NCBI RefSeq assembly: GCF_037055355.1
Contig: NZ_CP146350.1
Span: 4,363,001-4,427,000 of the forward strand
DNA: 64,000 nt
Source of the DNA: Streptomyces sp. DG1A-41
Lineage (GTDB): Bacteria > Actinomycetota > Actinomycetes > Streptomycetales > Streptomycetaceae
Reading direction: 5' to 3'
Under the pieces are notes generated by a model that had not been told where the DNA came from, searched no databases, and saw only the letters and a list, made by a program, of their open reading frames with translations. Positions within the stretch are counted from its first letter, which is position 1. Every line of letters starts with the position of its first letter. This document shows, one piece after another, positions 25,792 through 35,100 of this stretch. A program made the position numbers and the translations under genes.

Positions 25792-26964
25792 TCACCCCTG
25801 AGGGTCGGCGGTCAGTACCAGCCCCGACGTGGGAACGCCCGTCCCCGCCGTCACCAGGACCCGCTCCGCACCCGGTATCCGGTTCACCGCCGTCCCCCTG
25901 ATCTGCCGGACGGCCTCCGCCACCCCGTTCATCCCGTGCAGGTACGCCTCCCCCAGCTGCCCGCCGTGCGTGTTGAGCGGCAGGCGCTCCTCGGCCACGA
26001 AGTCCGGCGCCTCGCCGGGGCCGCAGAAGCCGAACTCCTCCAGCTGCATCAGCACGAACGGAGTGAAGTGGTCGTAGAGGATCCCTACGTCGATGTCGGC
26101 CGGTGCGAGCCCCGAGGTCCGCCACAGCTGCCGGGCCGCCACCGCCGTCTCGGGCAGGCCGGTCAGGTCGTCGCGGTAGAAGCCGGTCATCTGTTCCTGC
26201 GCGCGTCCCGCGCCCTGGGCGGCCGCCGCGATCACGGCCGGCGGGTGGGGCAGGTCGCGGGCCCGCTCCACGGAGGTGACGACGAGCGCCTGTCCGCCGT
26301 CCGTCTCCTGGCAGCAGTCCAGCAGCCGCAGCGGCTCGGCGATCCACCGGGACGCGGCGTGGTCGGCCAGGGTGATGGGCCGGCCGTGGAAGTAGGCCGC
26401 CGGGTTGGTCGCCGCGTACTTGCGGTCGACGACGGCCACGTGTCCGAAAGCCTCCGGGGTCAGGCCGTAGGTGTGGAGGTAGCGCCGGGCCGCCATCGCC
26501 ACCCACGCGGCCGGGGTGAGCAGGCCGAACGGCAGCACCCAGCCGAGCGCCGTGCCCTCCGCCGACGGCTCCCGGTGCCGTACCCCGGAGCCGAAGCGGC
26601 GGCCCGAGCGCTCGTTGAACGCCCGGTAGCAGACGACCACGTCCGCCACGCCCGCGGCGATCGCCAGGGCCGCCTGCTGGACGGTGGCGCAGGCCGCGCC
26701 GCCGCCGTAGTGGATCCGGGAGAAGAAGGAGAGCTCGCCGATGCCCGCCGCCTGGGCCACGGTGATCTCGGGGCTGGTGTCCATGGTGAACGTGACCATC
26801 CCGTCCACGTCGGCCGGCGTCAGCCCCGCGTCCGCGAGGGCCGCGTGCACCGCCTCGACGGCCAGGCGCAGTTCGCTGCGGCCCGAGTCCTTGGAGAACC
26901 CGGTGGCCCCGATGCCGGCGATGGCGGCGCGCCCGCCGAGACCGTCCCGCCCTCTCAGGCTCAT
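25792..26964 (-). CDS. Thiolase-like lipid-transfer protein (Ltp2-like aldolase)
   Basis: A 390-residue thiolase-fold protein lacking the usual pair of catalytic cysteines, the hallmark of the Ltp subgroup. Seen: GGGAACATVQQAALAIAAGVADVVVCYR near 80-110 and NTHGGQLGEAYLHGMNGVAEAVRQIRG near 320-350. In mycobacteria Ltp2 works with the DUF35 domain of ChsH2 as a retro-aldolase releasing propionyl-CoA from a steroid side chain. The ATG overlaps the stop of the preceding MaoC gene (ATGA), so the three genes form one translationally coupled unit in the same order as chsH2-chsH1-ltp2. Confidence 0.85.
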   Translation of the reverse strand: MSLRGRDGLGGRAAIAGIGATGFSKDSGRSELRLAVEAVHAALADAGLTPADVDGMVTFTMDTSPEITVAQAAGIGELSFFSRIHYGGGAACATVQQAALAIAAGVADVVVCYRAFNERSGRRFGSGVRHREPSAEGTALGWVLPFGLLTPAAWVAMAARRYLHTYGLTPEAFGHVAVVDRKYAATNPAAYFHGRPITLADHAASRWIAEPLRLLDCCQETDGGQALVVTSVERARDLPHPPAVIAAAAQGAGRAQEQMTGFYRDDLTGLPETAVAARQLWRTSGLAPADIDVGILYDHFTPFVLMQLEEFGFCGPGEAPDFVAEERLPLNTHGGQLGEAYLHGMNGVAEAVRQIRGTAVNRIPGAERVLVTAGTGVPTSGLVLTADPQG

Positions 26965-27344
26965 CCCGGAACCCTCACCGTCACCGTGCCCGTGACGTGC
27001 GTGCCGATGCCGTTCGCGCCGACGACCCGGACCGTCACCCTCTCCCCGTCGATCTCCTCGACCGCGCCCGTCAGCACCATCGTGTCGCCGGGATGGTTGG
27101 GCGCGCCCAGCCGGATCGCCACCCGGCGCAGCTCGGCCCGGGGGCCGAAGTGGTCGGTGATGTACCGCCCGACCAGGCCGTTGGTCGTCAGGATGTTCAT
27201 GAAGATGTCGGGGGAGCCCTTCCGCCGGGCCGGCTCCGGGTCGTGGTGGACGTCCTGGTAGTCGCGGGACGCGATCGCCCCGGCGACGATCAGGGTGCGG
27301 GTGATCGGGATCTCCAGGGGCGGGAGGCGGTCACCGGCGTTCAC
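26961..27344 (-). CDS. MaoC-like enoyl-CoA hydratase subunit (ChsH1-like)
   Basis: A 127-residue single hot-dog domain. The hydratase-2 motif is intact: ASRDYQDVHHDPEPAR carries the catalytic Asp and His. The remainder (NGLVGRYITDHFGPRAELRRVAIRLGAPNHPGDTM) is typical MaoC. GTG 27344 overlaps the end of the upstream gene by 4 nt. By analogy with ChsH1-ChsH2 it should be the catalytic half of a heteromeric hydratase, the partner being the upstream gene product. Confidence 0.85.
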   Translation of the reverse strand: MNAGDRLPPLEIPITRTLIVAGAIASRDYQDVHHDPEPARRKGSPDIFMNILTTNGLVGRYITDHFGPRAELRRVAIRLGAPNHPGDTMVLTGAVEEIDGERVTVRVVGANGIGTHVTGTVTVRVPG

Positions 27345-28255
27345 CGCGCCACCCCCTGGAAGACGGGCAGCACCAGCTCGTCGTCGTACCGCCGGAATTC
27401 CAGCCGCACCGGCATCCCGACGCACACCTTGTCGTACGGCATTCCCACCACGTTGCTGACGATCCGCACGCCCTCCGCCAGTTCGATCAGCCCGACCGCG
27501 TAGGGAGGCTCGAAGGCCGGGAAGGGCGGGTGGTGCATGACGACGTACGAATAGACCGTGCCCTCGCCGCTCGCCGCTACGGTGTCCCACCCCAGGGAAC
27601 CACAGCCGTTGCAGCCCGGCAGCCAGGGGAAACGCAGGGTGCCGCAGCCGGTGCAGCGCTGGATCAGCAGCTCCCGGCGCGCCACGCCCTCCCAGAAACC
27701 GGCGTTGTCGCGGTTGACGACGGGGCGCGGGCGGCGTTCCTGCTGCTTCTTCGGCAGGCGTGCGGGGGCGTACTTGAGGATGCGGAAGCGGTGGGTGCCG
27801 GCGAGTTCGCCGCCCGCCCTGACGTCCGTGCGGGTGGTGACGAAGTACCCCGGTCCCAGCTTGGTGGTCTTGCGCTCCGACACCGACTCGATCACCGAGT
27901 CGAAGGTGATCTCGTCCCCGGGGCGCAGGGGGCGGAGGTACTCCTGCTCGCAGTCGGTGGCGACGACGGCGTGGTGTCCCGACTCGTCGAGCAGGCGGAG
28001 GAGTTCGTCGTAGGCCGCGGTGCGTTCGGGGCGGCCGGAGAGACCGGCCATGGTCCACGCCTGGAGCATGGTGGGGGGAGCGATGGCGTCCGGGCCCGTG
28101 TACGCCGGGTTGGTGTCGCCCATGGCCTCGCACCAGTGCCTGATCATCGCCTCGTTGACGGGGTCCCGGCCGACCCCGGTGGCGGCGGCCGGACGGCCCT
28201 CGTAGGCCTTCAGGCGCGCCTCGAACTCCTCGTGGACCTCCGGCTCACCACTCAC
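27341..28255 (-). CDS. MaoC-N/DUF35 bifunctional protein (ChsH2-like)
   Basis: A 304-residue fusion. The N-terminal hot-dog domain (about 1-165) keeps the fold (MGDTNPAYTGPDAIAPPTML) but lacks the catalytic Asp-His pair, as in ChsH2. The C-terminal DUF35 part (about 190-304) has a zinc ribbon, CTGCGTLRFPWLPGCNGCGS (four Cys), and an OB-fold. In ChsH2 the DUF35 domain docks the Ltp2 aldolase. GTG 28255 has no obvious ribosome site and a palindrome lies directly upstream, so translation may be leaderless. First gene of the triad. Confidence 0.87.
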   Translation of the reverse strand: MSGEPEVHEEFEARLKAYEGRPAAATGVGRDPVNEAMIRHWCEAMGDTNPAYTGPDAIAPPTMLQAWTMAGLSGRPERTAAYDELLRLLDESGHHAVVATDCEQEYLRPLRPGDEITFDSVIESVSERKTTKLGPGYFVTTRTDVRAGGELAGTHRFRILKYAPARLPKKQQERRPRPVVNRDNAGFWEGVARRELLIQRCTGCGTLRFPWLPGCNGCGSLGWDTVAASGEGTVYSYVVMHHPPFPAFEPPYAVGLIELAEGVRIVSNVVGMPYDKVCVGMPVRLEFRRYDDELVLPVFQGVAR

Positions 28256-28259
28256 GGTT

Positions 28260-28276
28260 TCTGACTGTCCGTCAGA
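28260..28276. promoter_or_regulatory. Palindrome TCTGAC-N5-GTCAGA at the cassette promoter
   Basis: TCTGACTGTCCGTCAGA starts 5 bp upstream of the ChsH2-like start. Its position over the presumed promoter suggests repression by a TetR-type regulator, which is not encoded within the cassette. Confidence 0.5.
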
Positions 28277-28411
28277 TCAGCGCGCCCGTCAAGGCCCGAC
28301 GTCGCGGAAAACCCCTGCGCGGCGGCACCGAAGTACCGCCGCACAGGCGCTCGTCACCCCACGAAGCACACCCACACACACGGTCCGATGCCGTACACCG
28401 GCCCGCTCAGC

Positions 28412-28738
28412 TCACCACCACAGCGGGGCGAAGCTGACGGCGGTGTTGGCGTTGCCCTGGTTGACGGCCGTGAACGCCGAGCCGTTGACCTGGGCGGTGT
28501 TGCTCTGGCTGGAGGCACCCTCGCCGACGGCCTGCTGCTGGGTGGTGGCCGAGTTGCCGAAGTTGTCGCCGCCGACGCCGCTGCCGAGGATGCCCTGCTC
28601 GGCCTCCGTGGCGGACGCGATCGATCCGTTGCCCGCGAAGGCGCCGTTGTCCGCCGTCGCGACTCCGGTGAAGAGGGCGGCCGCGAGCGGAAGGGCGGAG
28701 ACGGCGGCGATGACGCGGACGGTACGGGTACGTGCCAT
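28412..28738 (-). CDS. Small secreted N/Q-rich protein
   Basis: About 108 residues. Signal peptide MARTRTVRVIAAVSALPLAA with AxA cleavage near VATA-DNG. The mature ~78 residues are rich in Gly, Asn, Gln, Ser and Ala with recurring GN, QxN and NxA spacing (GNSATTQQQAVGEG, SSQSNTAQVNG, NQGNANTAVSF) and a hydrophobic terminus APLWW. GGAGGGA precedes ATG 28738. The composition recalls amyloid-forming surface proteins, but it is not a rodlin or chaplin by sequence and no Cys is present. Function unknown. Confidence 0.65.
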   Translation of the reverse strand: MARTRTVRVIAAVSALPLAAALFTGVATADNGAFAGNGSIASATEAEQGILGSGVGGDNFGNSATTQQQAVGEGASSQSNTAQVNGSAFTAVNQGNANTAVSFAPLWW

Positions 28739-29067
28739 GTTGTTGTCCCTCCAGGACTTCAGAAGTACTGCTGCCACCAGGGAAGTTGGCCGGTCACCCC
28801 GGTGCGGTGCTCGACGTCGCGAGTCCAGAGTTGCCCACCGAATCCCCGGCGAACCATCCCGGAAGCCACCATTCGCACTCAAGCGTGATGACAAGTCGAT
28901 AAACCCCTTTGCGTCACTCCTGTCCCGGACGGGAGCAGAAGGGGGCGTTCGAACCCAGGCGCCGCAAGGGACGAAGCGTTCCAGCGCTTTCCCGTCCGAC
29001 TCTCCGCCCCGGCGCGTCGCACCCGCTCCCTCTTTCCTTTTTCGAACGTACGTACGAAACTAGTAGC
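28739..29067. other. Divergent intergenic region
   Basis: 329 bp between the small secreted protein and the primase-polymerase gene. It must hold promoters for both. The only strong element I see is the palindrome at 29041-29058. Confidence 0.5.
29041..29058. promoter_or_regulatory. Near-perfect 18-bp palindrome before the primase-polymerase gene
   Basis: TTCGAACGTACGTACGAA is self-complementary except for one pair. It ends 9 bp before the ATG at 29068, where a bound regulator would block initiation. Confidence 0.45.
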
Positions 29068-29934
29068 ATGGCCACCACCGACCGGCAGGCCACGACGCTG
29101 GCCCTCGCACACGCCCTGTCAGCCGCCGAACGCGGACTGGCCGTCATCCCGTTGTCCCGCACCAAGCTCCCGGCGCTGCGCTCCCCGCACCGCGAGGACC
29201 CCGTCCCCTCCGCCTGCCACGGCGAGTGCGGCCGGCTCGGCCACGGGGTCTACGACGCCTCCAGCGATCCGGCCCGCATCCGCGAGCTGTTCGCCGCGGC
29301 GCCCTGGGCGACCGGTTACGGCATCGCCTGCGGCCTGCCCCCGCACCATCTGATCGGCATCGACCTGGACGTGAAGACCGGCACGGACTCCTCGTCCGCC
29401 CTGCGCGAGCTGGCCCTGCGGCACCTGTTCACCATCCCGCCGACCGTGGTCGTCGTGACCCCGTCCGGCGGTCGCCACCTCTGGCTGAGCGGCCCGCCCG
29501 ACGTGGTCGTGCCCAACTCGGCGGGCCGCCTCGCGCCCGGCATCGACATCCGGGGCGCCGGCGGCTACCTCGTCGGCCCCGGCTCCCGCACCGGCCAGGG
29601 CGTGTACGCCGCGGCGCCGGGGAGCGCACACCTGGCCCCCGCGCCCTGCCCGCGCTCCCTCCTGCGCCTGCTCCTCCCGCCGCCCCGCGCCCACCACCCC
29701 ACGCCCCCGGCGACCGGCGGACACGGCCAGGGCCTGGTCCAGTTCGTCCTCGCCGCGCACGAGGGCCAGCGCAACACCCGGCTGTTCTGGGCGGCCTGCC
29801 GGGCCTACGAGGACGGCATCGGCCCCGCGCTCGTGGACGCCCTGGTCGAGGCCGCGCGGAGCACCGGCCTGTCCGAGCGCGAGGCCCGGGCGACGATCGC
29901 GTCGGCGGCGCGGTTGACGGGGGACCGGCCGTGA
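29068..29934 (+). CDS. Bifunctional DNA primase/polymerase-domain protein
   Basis: A 288-residue stand-alone prim-pol protein. The N-terminal block ALAHALSAAERGLAVIPLSRTKLPAL starts the domain; IGIDLDVKTG gives the acidic metal site, and TPSGGRHLWLSGP and GIDIRGAGGYLVGPGS the remaining conserved strands. A C-terminal helical segment (about 230-288) is of the primase-C type. No helicase domain or phage genes are nearby, so this is not an obvious replicon remnant. It may make primers or act in repair; true role unknown. Confidence 0.85.
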   Translation: MATTDRQATTLALAHALSAAERGLAVIPLSRTKLPALRSPHREDPVPSACHGECGRLGHGVYDASSDPARIRELFAAAPWATGYGIACGLPPHHLIGIDLDVKTGTDSSSALRELALRHLFTIPPTVVVVTPSGGRHLWLSGPPDVVVPNSAGRLAPGIDIRGAGGYLVGPGSRTGQGVYAAAPGSAHLAPAPCPRSLLRLLLPPPRAHHPTPPATGGHGQGLVQFVLAAHEGQRNTRLFWAACRAYEDGIGPALVDALVEAARSTGLSEREARATIASAARLTGDRP

Positions 29935-29968
29935 GCGACACCCCGTCCATGAGCACCGAAAGACCTCC

Positions 29969-30433
29969 ATGCGACAGCACGCCGAAACGCCGGCCCTGGC
30001 GCTCGCCCGCCTCGTCCTGGCCTCCGGCCGCTCGGTGGACCTCGCCGAGCTGCGGTTCACGTCGACGTACGGCGACCTGCTGGAGGGCTATCCCTGCAAG
30101 CCGGTGAACGACCTGCGGATCCGAGGGCTGCTGCGCGCCGCCGAGCGGGCCCGCCCCGGCACGCCGGTGCACCTGGTCCCGCCGCCGCGCGCCTACCCCG
30201 ACCAGTACGCGGGCGGCCTCGGGCCCGTCGAGGTCCTGCCCGCCGTGGCCTGCGTCGGCACGTTCCACTCCTCGGCTCTCGATCCGGCCCACGACCCGGT
30301 CGCGTACCGCTCCCGTCTCACCGTTCTCTGGTTCCAGGCCACGCCTCGTCTGCCGTCGGGCTGCGACGCGGAGCCCGCGCTGCGGGACCTCGACTGGGCG
30401 GGACTGGCCCGGGACGCCCGGGCCCTTGCGTAG
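29969..30433 (+). CDS. Conserved hypothetical protein downstream of prim-pol
   Basis: A 154-residue soluble protein I do not recognise beyond a likely streptomycete-only distribution. It begins with a helical ALALARLVLASGRSVDLAELRF segment and has DLLEGYPCKPVNDLRIRGLLRAAERARPG. It lies 34 bp after the prim-pol stop on the same strand, suggesting cotranscription and a linked role. Confidence 0.65.
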   Translation: MRQHAETPALALARLVLASGRSVDLAELRFTSTYGDLLEGYPCKPVNDLRIRGLLRAAERARPGTPVHLVPPPRAYPDQYAGGLGPVEVLPAVACVGTFHSSALDPAHDPVAYRSRLTVLWFQATPRLPSGCDAEPALRDLDWAGLARDARALA

Positions 30434-30442
30434 GGTCGTCCG

Positions 30443-30967
30443 ATGAGCGTTTCCCGCACGGAACTGCCGCGCTGGCAGTTCGAGTTGACCTGGTCGTTGT
30501 TCGAGTACCACCTGGAGCGGCTGGAGCCGGAGGACTTCCTCTGGGAGCCCGCGCCGCTCTGCTGGACCATGCGCAAGGGCCCCGACGGCACCTGGGTACC
30601 GGACTGGGCGGAGACCGAGCCCGACCCCGTGCCCGTCCCCACCATCGCCTGGGTGAGCTGGCACATCGGCTGGTGGTGGAGCGTGACCCTCGACCACGCC
30701 CGGGGCCGCCCGCCCCGCGACCGCACGGACGTCGTATGGCCCGGCGAGGGCACACCGACCATCGAGTGGCTGCGCGGCCTGCGCACGGAGTGGCTGGCCG
30801 TCCTGGACGACCTCACCGACTCCGACCTGGACGGCCCGGCACCGTTCCCCTGGCCGAACGACCCCCAGTACACCGTCGCGCGCATGGCGGCCTGGGTGAA
30901 CGCGGAACTGATGAAGAACGTGACGGAGATCGGCCAACTGCGAATGCTGCGAGCGGCGTCGGCCTGA
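30443..30967 (+). CDS. DinB family protein
   Basis: A 174-residue four-helix-bundle protein of the DinB/YfiT type. The metal-ligand His positions are plausible in LFEYHLERL, SWHIGWWW and the C-terminal helix VARMAAWVNAELMKNVTEIG, where the last His is not evident. Streptomycetes carry many such proteins, some thiol-dependent transferases. It starts 9 bp after the previous gene, extending the operon. Confidence 0.85.
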   Translation: MSVSRTELPRWQFELTWSLFEYHLERLEPEDFLWEPAPLCWTMRKGPDGTWVPDWAETEPDPVPVPTIAWVSWHIGWWWSVTLDHARGRPPRDRTDVVWPGEGTPTIEWLRGLRTEWLAVLDDLTDSDLDGPAPFPWPNDPQYTVARMAAWVNAELMKNVTEIGQLRMLRAASA

Positions 30968-31082
30968 GCAGGCCCGCGACGCCGGCCCGCGTGGGGGCCA
31001 GGCAGCGGTCGGTCCTACGCCTAAAACACCAATGGCAGGCCTGTGACCAGGGACAAAGCTTCGTTGCAGCGTTGAAGCGGGC

Positions 31083-31307
31083 ATGGGATCTCATCCACTC
31101 CCCCGTGCCGCTGTCCTGCTCGTCGCGCTCGTCGTACTTCAGGGCGGTTCGTCCGCCCTGGCCGCCGAACCCGGCGGTGGTGGCGGCAGCAGCCGGTCGC
31201 GGGCTATCGACCCGATCACGCCGTTCGCGCAGAGCGCCTCGACGCTCGCCGGGATGGCACAGCCGTTCCACAACGCGTTCAGCCGGGCCGTGCCGCCCAG
31301 GCGCTGA
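31083..31307 (+). CDS. Possible small exported protein
   Basis: A 74-residue reading frame with a convincing signal peptide (AAVLLVALVVLQGGSSALA) followed by a Gly/Ser stretch and a short Ala-rich tail. No clear ribosome site and no recognised family, so it is only tentatively a gene. The rest of 30968-31347 shows nothing else. Confidence 0.35.
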   Translation: MGSHPLPRAAVLLVALVVLQGGSSALAAEPGGGGGSSRSRAIDPITPFAQSASTLAGMAQPFHNAFSRAVPPRR

Positions 31308-31347
31308 CCGAGCGGCGCGGCCGAGCGCGGCGTGGCATCGTGAGGGC

Positions 31348-31935
31348 ATGAGCATCGACGTGCGCCCGGCGTCGGACTTCGAGGACGTCCGTGCCGTGCT
31401 CGGCCCGAAGTCGCCCGGGGCGAACGTCTGCTGGTGCCTGAGCTACCGGATCCCCTCCAAGCTCAACAACGAACTGCGCGGACCGGCCCGCGGTGCGTAC
31501 GTCGCCGAGCTGTGTCACCAGGACCCCGCGCCCGGCGTGCTCGCCTACGACGGCGACGAACCGGTCGGCTGGGCCGCCGTCGCCCCGCGCGCGGACACCT
31601 CCTTCGCCCGCAACCGCAAGATCCCGCACATCGACGACCTGCCCGTCTGGTCGCTGTGGTGCCTCCGGGTACGCCCCGGTCACCGGAAGCGGGGCATCTC
31701 ACACGCCCTCATCGCCGGAGCCGTCGAGTTCGCCCGGGCCCACGGCGCACCGGCGATCGAGGCGTACCCCCTCGACAACGGCGACGCCAAGGTCGACCTG
31801 ACGATGGCGTACCCCGGGCTCCGGAAGAACTTCGAAGGCGCCGGCTTCACCTACGCGGCGGACACCACGTCGGTGCTGGGCGGCCACCCCCGGGTCCTGA
31901 TGCGGCTCGGCCTGCGAGGCCACGCGCCCGCATAG
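31348..31935 (+). CDS. GNAT family N-acetyltransferase
   Basis: A 195-residue acetyl-CoA-dependent acyltransferase. The acetyl-CoA motif appears as WSLWCLRVRPGHRKRGISHALIAGAVEFARAHGAPAIEAYPL, with R-x2-x-GxxH in place of the usual Q/RxxGxG/A. An N-terminal CWCLSYRIP segment and LRKNFEGAGFTYAADT near the end match a streptomycete GNAT subgroup. Substrate unknown. Confidence 0.87.
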   Translation: MSIDVRPASDFEDVRAVLGPKSPGANVCWCLSYRIPSKLNNELRGPARGAYVAELCHQDPAPGVLAYDGDEPVGWAAVAPRADTSFARNRKIPHIDDLPVWSLWCLRVRPGHRKRGISHALIAGAVEFARAHGAPAIEAYPLDNGDAKVDLTMAYPGLRKNFEGAGFTYAADTTSVLGGHPRVLMRLGLRGHAPA

Positions 31936-31944
31936 AGGCCACGC

Positions 31945-32013
31945 ACACACAAAGGCCCGACCGCTGGCGACGGGGGATGCACCAGCGGTCGGGCTATGGC
32001 CAAGGGTAACAAG
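31945..32013 (-). ncRNA. Conserved hairpin element A (candidate small RNA or terminator)
   Basis: Read on the minus strand: CTTGTTACC, 11 nt, then stem CCCGACCGCTGG, loop TGCATCCCCCGTCG, stem CCAGCGGTCGGG and CCTTT. A second element at 45368-45430 has the same loop, the same CTTGTTACC box at the same distance and a stem that differs by three compensatory base-pair changes. It lies about 100 bp past the WD40 gene and 20 bp past the convergent GNAT gene, so a terminator role for either is possible, but loop conservation suggests more. Confidence 0.5.
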
Positions 32014-32113
32014 CGCTTGCCCATCGGAACCGACTGTTCGTCAGCAAAGCCGGAGTTGTGACTCGTATCACTCAACCTCCGTGATTGCGGGGCCTGTTGT
32101 GCGACCCGGCCCC

Positions 32114-35100
32114 TCAGGGATCGCACGGCGGGTCATAGGACAGCCGGGGCAGGTACTCGCGCCAGGTCTCCGGCGTCAGCACGCCCCGGGTCATCGTGCA
32201 GACGCGGCGTGCCGCCTCGTCGACGTCCAGGTTCCAGAGCCGAATGGTGTCGGTGCCGCTCGACACCCCGAGCATGTGGCTGTTCGGGCTGAACGCCAGG
32301 AAGGTGCCGCTCTTGGCGTTGGGGCTCATCGACTGGCCGATCGGGCCGGCCTCGGCGGGGTCGGAGACGTTCCAGAGCCGGACGGTGCTGTCGTTGCCGC
32401 CGCTGGCCAGGGTTCGGCCGTCCCGGCTGAAGGTCAGTGACACGACCGCCTCCGTGTGGCCGGTGAGGCTCGTCAGCTCCGAGGCCTTGGCGGGGCCCTC
32501 GATGTCCCAGAGCCGCACCGAGTTGTCGTCACCGCCGCTGGCCAGCGTGTGCCCGTCGGGGCTGTAGGCGAGGACGTTGACGGCTCCGAGATGGCCCTTG
32601 AGAGGTGCGCCGCGCAGGACGGCACGTCCGGGGTCCGTCGCGTTCCACAGACGGATGGTGCCGTCGGCGCTGCCGCTGGCGAGCGTGTGGCCGTCCGGGC
32701 TGAAGACGAGGGAGTTGACGTACCCCTTGTGACCGGTGAGGGGTGCGCCGAGCCGGCGGGGGCGGGACGGGTCGGCGATGTCCCACAGCTGGATGGTGCG
32801 GTCGTCGTAGGCGGTCGCCAGGAGGCGCCCGTCCGGGCTGAAGGCCAGCGGGTCGGCGAACCGGATGGGCAGGGGGACGGGTGACCCATGGGGGGCGGGG
32901 CGGTCCGGATCCCCGACGTTCCACAGCTGCACGGCCCGGTCTCCCGTCACCACCGCGAGGGTGCGGCCGTCCTTGGAGAACTCCAGGGAGCGTACGCCGC
33001 CCTTCGGCCGGAACGGTTCGCCCATCGGCACGGGCCTGCCGGGCTTGCGCACGTCCCACAGCCGGACCCGCCCGTCGAGCGCCGCCGTCGCGAGCACCCG
33101 CCCGTCCGGCCGGAACGCTCCGGTCCGGCCGATCATGTCGGCCGTCGGCAGCGCCCACAGACGGACCTTGTTGTCGCCCGTCCCGGTGGCGAGGGTGCGC
33201 CCGTCGGGGCTGAAGCCGAGCGCGTACATCTCGCCGCTGCTGCCCGCCAGGGGCCCGCCGACCTGCGACGGGTACGCCGGATCACTGACCTTCCACAGGC
33301 TCGCCGTGCTGTCCGCGCTGGCGGCGGCGAGCATGTTCCCGTCGGGGCTGAAGGCCACCGACCACACCGCGCCCGTGTGGCCGGTGAGCGGCGCTCCGAT
33401 CGCTGCCGGGCGACGCCGGTCGGTCATGTTCCAGAGCCGGACGGTGTCGTCCGCGCTGCCGCTGGCGAGCGTCCGGCCGTCAGGGCTGAAGGCCACGGAG
33501 TGCACCGTGTCGCTGTGGCCGGTCAGCGGCTCCCCGAGCGGCACCGGACGCCGGGGGTGCGTCACGTCCCACAGCCGGATCGTGCCGTCGTCACCACCGG
33601 CCGCCAGGGTCCTGCCGTCCGGGCTGAACGCCACCGAGCGCACGGCGGCCTTGTGCCCCGTCAGCGGCTTGCCCAGGGGCTTCGGACGCTTCGGGTCGGC
33701 CACGTCCCACAGCCGTACGGTGTGGTCGTCGCCGACGGAGGCCAGCGTGCGTCCGTCGGGGCTGAAGGCGATCAGGTAGATCGTGCCGTCATGGCCGGTC
33801 AGCGGCCGGGCGAGCGGCCGCGGGTGGGCGGGGTCCGTCACGTCCCACAGCCGGATCGTGCCGTCGTCGGCGGCACTGGCCAGGGTGCGGCCGTCCGGGC
33901 TGAAGACCGCGCTGCTCACCCAGCTGGTGTGGCCGGTGAGAGGCCTGCCCAGCGGCTTCGGACGCTTGGGGTCGGCCACGTTCCACAGCCGTACGGTCCG
34001 GTCGTAACTGGCGGTGGCCAGGGTGCGCCCGTCCGGACTGAACGTCGTGAGGTAGACGGCGCCGGTGTGGCCGACCAGCGGCGTGGCCAGCGGGGCGTTC
34101 ACGATGGAGATCAGGCGGCTGTTCGCACCCTTGTCGTCCGGCCGCAGCCGATGTGCCACCAGGTCGAGCTGGGCGGACAGCGAGGGATCCGTGTACTGGA
34201 CGCGATCGGCCTGGGCGAGCACCTGCTCGAACACGGCTTCGTCCCGCTGCTTCCAGGCGACGACGGCCGCTCCGACGGCCAGCACCGCCAGCACGACCAG
34301 GGCCGCCACCGCCCCCCGGCTGATCCAGATGATGCGCCTGCGCAGCCTGACCGAGGCGGCCAGGAACTCCACCGCGCTCCGGGTCAGGAACGTGTCCCCG
34401 GCGGATTTCGCCCACCCGTGGGCCTGTTCCAGACGGGAGCCCCGGTAGAGCAGCGAGGTGTCGCGGTCCGACTCCTCCCAGGCCCGGCCGTCCTCCTCCA
34501 GGCGCTGGCGCAGCAGGTTGCCCTGCCGGTCCTCGTCGATCCAGTCGCGCAGCCGCGGCCAGGCGTGCAGCAGCGCCTCGTGGGTGATCTCCACGGTCTC
34601 CGCGTCGAGCGTCACCAGCCGGGCGCGGACCAGCGCCTCCAAGGACTCCTCGGTCTTGCCGGGGTCGGTCGACTCGTCCGCGAGCTGGCGCCGGGTGCCC
34701 CGCCTGCGGGTGGCCTGGGTGTCCTCGCCCAGCCGGACCAGGCGGAGCAGGAGCAGCCGGGCCGCCGTGCGCGCCGCCGGGTCGAGACCGGACCAGGCCC
34801 GCTCGGCGGTCGCCGCGACCGCGCCCTGGATGCCGCCGGCCGCGCGGTACCCGGCGAGCGTCAGCCGGCCCGCCTTCCTGCGCTGCCAGGTGGCGAGCAG
34901 GGCGTGGGAGAGGAGCGGCAGCACTCCCGCGTCGTGCGCCCCGCGCGGGCCGTCGGCGCTCACCTCCCGGACGATCAGCTCCGCCAGGCCCGGCTCCAGT
35001 TCCAGGCCGACGGCCTTGGCCGGGCCCGTCACCGCCTCGCGCAGCTCCGCGGTGGTCAGGGGCCCGAGCACCATGTGACGGCGCTGGAGCGCGTCGGCCA

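Noticed and set aside
28412..28738. Chaplin or rodlin identity for the small secreted protein
   Set aside because: No chaplin Cys pair or GNxxGxxG pattern of the chaplin domain, and no similarity to rodlin sequence as I recall it.
29068..30433. Phage or plasmid remnant around the primase-polymerase gene
   Set aside because: No integrase, capsid, replication initiator or attachment repeats nearby, and base composition matches the neighbours.
32300..34080. Repeats at about 130-bp intervals considered as a CRISPR or other array
   Set aside because: They are in frame, diverged and encode WD40 blades; there are no unique spacers between identical repeats.
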